Part shown: positions 59,060 through 64,000 of the stretch, piece by piece
Layout of the letters: the number at the start of each line of letters is the position of its first letter
How positions within the stretch are numbered: the stretch's first letter is position 1
Origin: Baylisascaris procyonis
Taxonomy: Eukaryota; Nematoda; Chromadorea; Rhabditida; Ascarididae
Direction of reading: 5' to 3'
NCBI GenBank assembly: GCA_037389465.1
Contig: JAZARR010000212.1
Span: 3,490,001 to 3,554,000 of the forward strand
DNA length: 64,000 nucleotides
Made by a program: the position numbers and the translations under genes
The notes under the pieces: generated by a model
The model's input: the letters and a program-made list of their open reading frames with translations, nothing else
Databases searched by the model: none
Told to the model about the DNA's origin: nothing

Positions 59060-62000
59060 GCCCCTTGTTTGGGCCATCGAGATGCACAATTTTAATCCAT
59101 TGCGAAGGGGCTGAGGGGAGGGGAGAAGAAACACTAACCTAATAGTATTATCTTGCATGTTTCGAAGAGCGCAGCAGAGGGGATTAGACGCAATATCATC
59201 AATTCCATCGCTTTAGCAGCAATCGCGAAAAACTGAAGAATTTAGTCGCTTTTAATCGTCAGTCGCCTTTCTCAGATATTCTTCTTCGGATCAGTTTTCT
59301 AGATCAAATGCTGTGTTGATGTCAACAACGCATAGCCTGGAAACATCAATATATCCGGAAGATTCATCGATCACTGAAAACGCTCCAGGCATAACCTCTC
59401 GTGCCACCTAGCTACCTTTCTTCCCCCTTCTTTACTGGACAAAATGATGAGCAGCTAATCTCTATTTTGTTTTATATATGTATCGCTGATGAAGATTTTT
59501 TTTTGATACAAATGTTCTGCCAATGAAATCGCTGAGTTTTCGTAAAATACCGGAACTGTGCTAATAAGTTTGTGCCATTTTGGTGTTCGCACCTCTCTCT
59601 TCATAGAGATAATACGTTTTTAACGATGGAGCTGATGAAAGAGTTCACTACTGAGCACTAAACTGTCTTTTTCCGCAACTCTTGCCATTTTACGCCTGCC
59701 TCCACCATCTACCGCCTAATTACGCCACTACGTGTGTGTGTTTGTTTGTATTCTGCCCTATATTTTCGATCGTGTACCGACCGACAAAGTTATTATCGCA
59801 ATGAAATATGCCAACGCACTAAACCGTTTTGTGATTCATTTCACCACATTCGGTTGAGGCTATGACAATAGATATGATAGTTTATATGGATCAATATATG
59901 TGTTTTGAAAACCTTTATTGCTAACGTTTTGGTTTATAAAGCTATCATCGAAACGAATGCTTGCGAAATAGCAATTATAAAAGAAAACGTGGAAATGGGA
60001 GATGGAGATACTTCAGTGGGAAGGGAAATTGTTATGAATGAGAGAACGAATACCTGATTGGGAATTATGACCATAAAAAAAAGGAATGCATGTCAATCAA
60101 ACTTCTTAACAGATGAAAGTGCGATGAAAGATTATCTGATAAAAAGCTGGAAGTAGAAAAAATAGGTGCAAATGAATGCAAATAATAATCACACGAGGAA
60201 TCTCACATAGAAACAAGACAGGTGACATGAAAATGGCTAAGGTTGCGAGGATTTAATGATGTGAAGGGATTGCAACTTTAATTGGGCAACAAGATTAGGA
60301 GAATTCTTCAAGAATTTACAATACCCGGCTGGTCGAATATATCTGTCAAGAGTCGTATTTATACGGTGATTCAAACTTTGTTTTGTCATCAGTCGATATG
60401 AGTGAAAAATTTCGCGAAAGCGCATATTGTGCCCGCTCGTTTAAGTTCCACTTCGGTTCATTTTAGTGGCAACAGTTGTTATAACAGATTCCGCATTTCC
60501 TGTTCGATTTCATCTACCGCATTACAGCTCATTGGTGTCAGGATTGGTTCAACTTGCACATAGGCTAGTAAAACTTTTGAGCGAATATTACGTATAAAAC
60601 TTTTTTGTACCTCTTGAATGGGAAGCAATTATCAGTGTTTTTCAAGATTTAAAACTTCTGCTATTACACAAGTTGTTAGGCTCGTTGAATATCTGAGCAT
60701 GATTTTTTGAAACTAGTAGGAACTTTAAATTATGATTGGCCAGAAATTCCATTAATTTTCGTGTTGAATATTTCCATTCGTTTTGATGAACGTCACATGG
60801 AAATGCAAAAAAAAAATGCTTTAGAGCTTATGGCAAATAGCCGTTTGGTAGCTTTTCTCAGAGTTTCGATTGGCTTCACTAATTCGCTGCTTACGAAGTT
60901 GGTTTTATTGGCTCGTTGGTAGTTTTCATTACAAACGATTCCCCTTTGCGTTCATCTATTAATGCACTTATCGGCGAGTTGATTGCCTATCGTCGAGTTG
61001 ATTGAAACGAGACGTATTCGCTTAGTTAATTACAGCTTCAACTTGTGCGTACCTGAATTCGCATAGCTCACTTCGTATATTGATCATCATTGTTCGTTAG
61101 GTTGATATACCACATAAGTGAATGTATGATAAAAAGGCGTTTGAAGTTATTACTTCCCCTAAAACTTTAAAACAGTTTTGGAATGCTAAGGCTTTCACTC
61201 CGAAGGGAGGAAGTCCCAACGATAGTATATAATACGATAATTTTTTTTCCTTCTGAAAGAAAGTAAAAAAATAGTCTTTTCGCAAATTTGTCAAAAAACG
61301 TGTCGAATAGCAAAACTGCTTCAGATACAATGAGAACACCGAATGAAGTTAACTGCACAACAGTACTTCTAAAATTTAAGAGTTTCATTCGGACCATACA
61401 AAATACAATTAGCTATAAGAGGTAAAAGTAAACAAAGAGTGCCGCCCACATTGCACAACCAAAACAACATTTTCGATGAGGTTGTGTGTGCGCAGTTCGC
61501 GAACGCTTCAATTCGATCACAACTGTTCATCGACGTATTCGCCGATTTCATTTGCTTGATTGTTGGCATTTTTGCGTTCATTTAGTGAATCGAGTCGGCC
61601 TTATGTGTGATTCAACTTTTAATTTATCGTTTCACTTCTTCCGGTTATGATTTCTCGAAACATTCGTAACTGACGTGGCATAGCCATGAAAATTTTGTTT
61701 AGAATGCAAAATGCCCAACGTTCCTTTCGTATACTTATTGTTGCTCTTTCGAAACCTTTATGAATTTATACCTTTTCAGCACTTTCACTAATGATTTACA
61801 CCATCTTGCAAGGTGCGTGATTGCACGCATCCTCATGAATCGTCCATTTCGTGCCGCATACGTTGATTGCATGTTTCAACTTGAGCCTTGTGCCTATACC
61901 CGAGCATAAGCTGTGTCTTAATGCGGCGCCTAATGTTTCAACTAAGTCATTGACATCCTAACATTCTAGCATCGGTATATCGACCGCTTATTTTCTGGGA

Positions 62001-64000
62001 ACGCGTTTGTCAACGGCTCCAGTTATAAATTTAGAACAATTGGCCCTCGGACTTGTAGGTCGCAATTGCATCGGATGGACGTTTGGTCCCCGTGCTCATG
62101 ACCACTGAGGGGAGTGACCTGTGGCAGAATCGCCACAAGCAATTCGCAGGTTTTTGCTTTTTTTTGATGAAAAAATAGGTAATGTTATGATGAGCGAACG
62201 AATGATCTTTCGGTGTTTATTTTTTAATAGTGATGTGAGTGAACGTTTGCATATTGCTTATGGACGAGTACCCTTGCTGCTTCCGCATGTATCTCTTATA
62301 AATCTATGAGCACAACATAGCACTCGCTTGCATCTGTGTATTTCCGTCATGCTTATTGGATTTACGCATCGCGGAGTGCAGCAGCGAGCAGTTACGAGTT
62401 TGGCTTGAAAACAATTTGTGAGGAATCGAAATTGGTCTGCTTATGTGCGTACAACGTGAATGCTAATGATTGAATGTGTAGTGATCCAAGGCAGTAGTGC
62501 TTACAGAAGTTTCATTAAGCAGGAATAGGGGGAGGAGGGATGGAACAGTCGAATGGATGGTAGAACGCGAGCACACCTCGCAGATTCATATACGCACATG
62601 CATGCCATATGTATGAAGTCGTCTGCGCATCTGCGCACCGACAAATTGGGAGCATCGGGAAACAGGTACACTGCAATTTACGAACTCACCAACGACCGGT
62701 TTCACTGCCCGAACGCATTGATGTGAACGCTAGTCGCCGACGCGTACGTAGTGATGCGCTAACGCACCGGACAGCGCTCGGCTTCGATCCTTCAAGTGCT
62801 CGTCGACCCCGGGCGTCGCACCTGCACTTTCCGTTTTTTGAGACAACTGTCCCCAACTGCGACACTGTTCGGCACACGTGCATCATTAATGCACGGCCTC
62901 TTTTGGAAGTCGAGCAAACTTCAATGTGGTAATATTGCGTTCGGTCTGATGCTTGAAACTTCGATTTTGCATTCCGAACGTTTTGTTAGCTTTATCCAGC
63001 GATTCGAACGGTTAGCAATCGCGAAAGCTTTATTTTTCGATGAAAAGGTGTAAGGAAATCAATTTATTTTTGGCCGACAGTTTGTTTCGTTTGTGTCCGA
63101 TGTATTTCCTGATCGAAACAGACTTTCAAGCTCGTCACTGATTACGGTGGAAATGCAGCATAGCGAGTTGACTTATGCGCTTCTGTCGTCTCTGTGATTG
63201 TCTGTGTTTTTCGAGCGGCGTAACGCAACAACAGACGTCGGTCGCATTGCCACTTTCTGAAACGTATTTCTCTAATTCAACGCCTGTTAACTATTCTTAT
63301 TTTTGTCCACACATTCCTGATGTGACGGTCCCGTGTACTTAGAACAATGTCAACGGGGCTGTTAGTGTTATGAAAGAATCATGTGATGTTATGGTCATCA
63401 AAACAACCAACGAATTCTTTTCTTTGATTAGTATTAAGTACCTATATGAAAGAGGATTGAAATGTTTCCACTTCTGGCGGTCAATTGCTATGATATGAGA
63501 TAAGAACGTATTTGCTTTTCTTGTCGTCCTTGCAGTTTATAACAGGTCGAATGCCGATGAGAATTGGAAAAATGCTTTGAGATTGAATATACTTTTCAGA
63601 AAATTTGCATCGGAGACGAGCATCGCGGGGCGCTCAAGTAAACCTGGCGGATTTTGGCTGAAAACATCGTGCCCAGATGGCTGCGGCACTGGCTAGTGGC
63701 GGCCATGCAATGCCCGTGCAACTATCGGCTGAATGCCCCACCGAGAAGAGTACTATACTTGAACAGCAGCCGCATATTCCTGCCACACAAGTGCTCGTAC
63801 CTGCTCACAACAATAGTGCGTTTTGCGTCTTTTCAAACCAAGTGTGAAACGCTTGTTGCTGAGTCAACGCTTGCAGTGGAGTCCATTCACACCTGTTTAT
63901 ATCGACTTTAATATGATCACTGACCTAAACCTACAACATCATCTTATCCATATTCCGACACTATCTTTAACCATCGTTTATTTGGAATTTGAGACATACG
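59060..64000. other. Unannotated region to the right edge
   Basis: No gene could be supported. A minus-strand frame at 61369-61581 has one hydrophobic segment (MLFWLCNVGGTLCLLLPLIA) but no other evidence. The segment about 62600-62900 is richer in CpG and GC than its surroundings and could be a promoter region. Confidence 0.45.

Noticed and set aside
61369..61581. Minus-strand frame with a hydrophobic segment, possible first exon of a membrane protein.
   Set aside because: No donor, downstream exon or family match could be found.

Overview
This is a stretch of nuclear genome from a nematode. The strongest evidence is an exact copy of the 22-nt nematode spliced leader SL1 (minus strand, 15986 to 15965). 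Supporting evidence is AT-rich DNA with long introns, short acceptors of the TTTTCAG/TTTGCAG type, a candidate trans-splice acceptor 3 nt before a start codon, and a Gypsy-class retroelement of the kind common in parasitic nematodes. I cannot name the species. Introns of several hundred bases to several kb look more like an ascarid or another parasite than Caenorhabditis, but that is an inference.

Layout. (1) Positions 1-16.3 kb, minus strand: a large many-exon gene whose exons align in order with the ARM/HEAT-like body of Virilizer/VIRMA, the scaffold of the m6A writer-associated complex. Its 3' end runs off the left edge. Its introns hold a 75-bp SL1 fold-back and a 5S-rRNA-like relic. (2) 16.3-20.67 kb: AT-rich intergenic DNA. 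(3) 20.67-43.86 kb, minus strand: a gene for an RBBP6-type protein (DWNN, CCHC zinc knuckle, RING/U-box, polyQ, proline-rich, RS-like and Lys/Glu-rich tail). I could phase 20 coding exons into one open frame of about 1,548 residues. One intron is 7.3 kb. (4) 43.995-47.069 kb: a 3,075-bp LTR retrotransposon on the same strand, 132 bp upstream of the RBBP6 start codon and inserted in a (TA)n tract. It has 267-bp LTRs, an intact-looking integrase, a deleted protease/reverse transcriptase, a small inversion in gag and an unusually long tRNA-Ser(GCT) copy at the primer-binding site. (5) 47-64 kb: mostly non-coding or unrecognised DNA, with two weak gene candidates, one per strand.

How they fit together: both recognised genes act on mRNA. 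RBBP6 works in cleavage/polyadenylation, and VIRMA in m6A deposition linked to 3'-end choice. They are co-oriented, but 4.4 kb separates RBBP6's stop from VIRMA's first exon, so they do not look like a tight operon. The retroelement sits where the RBBP6 promoter or outron should be, which makes it a possible influence on that gene.

Exon limits come from reading splice sites and phase by eye. They should be good to a base or two where two flanking phases agree, and are flagged where they do not.
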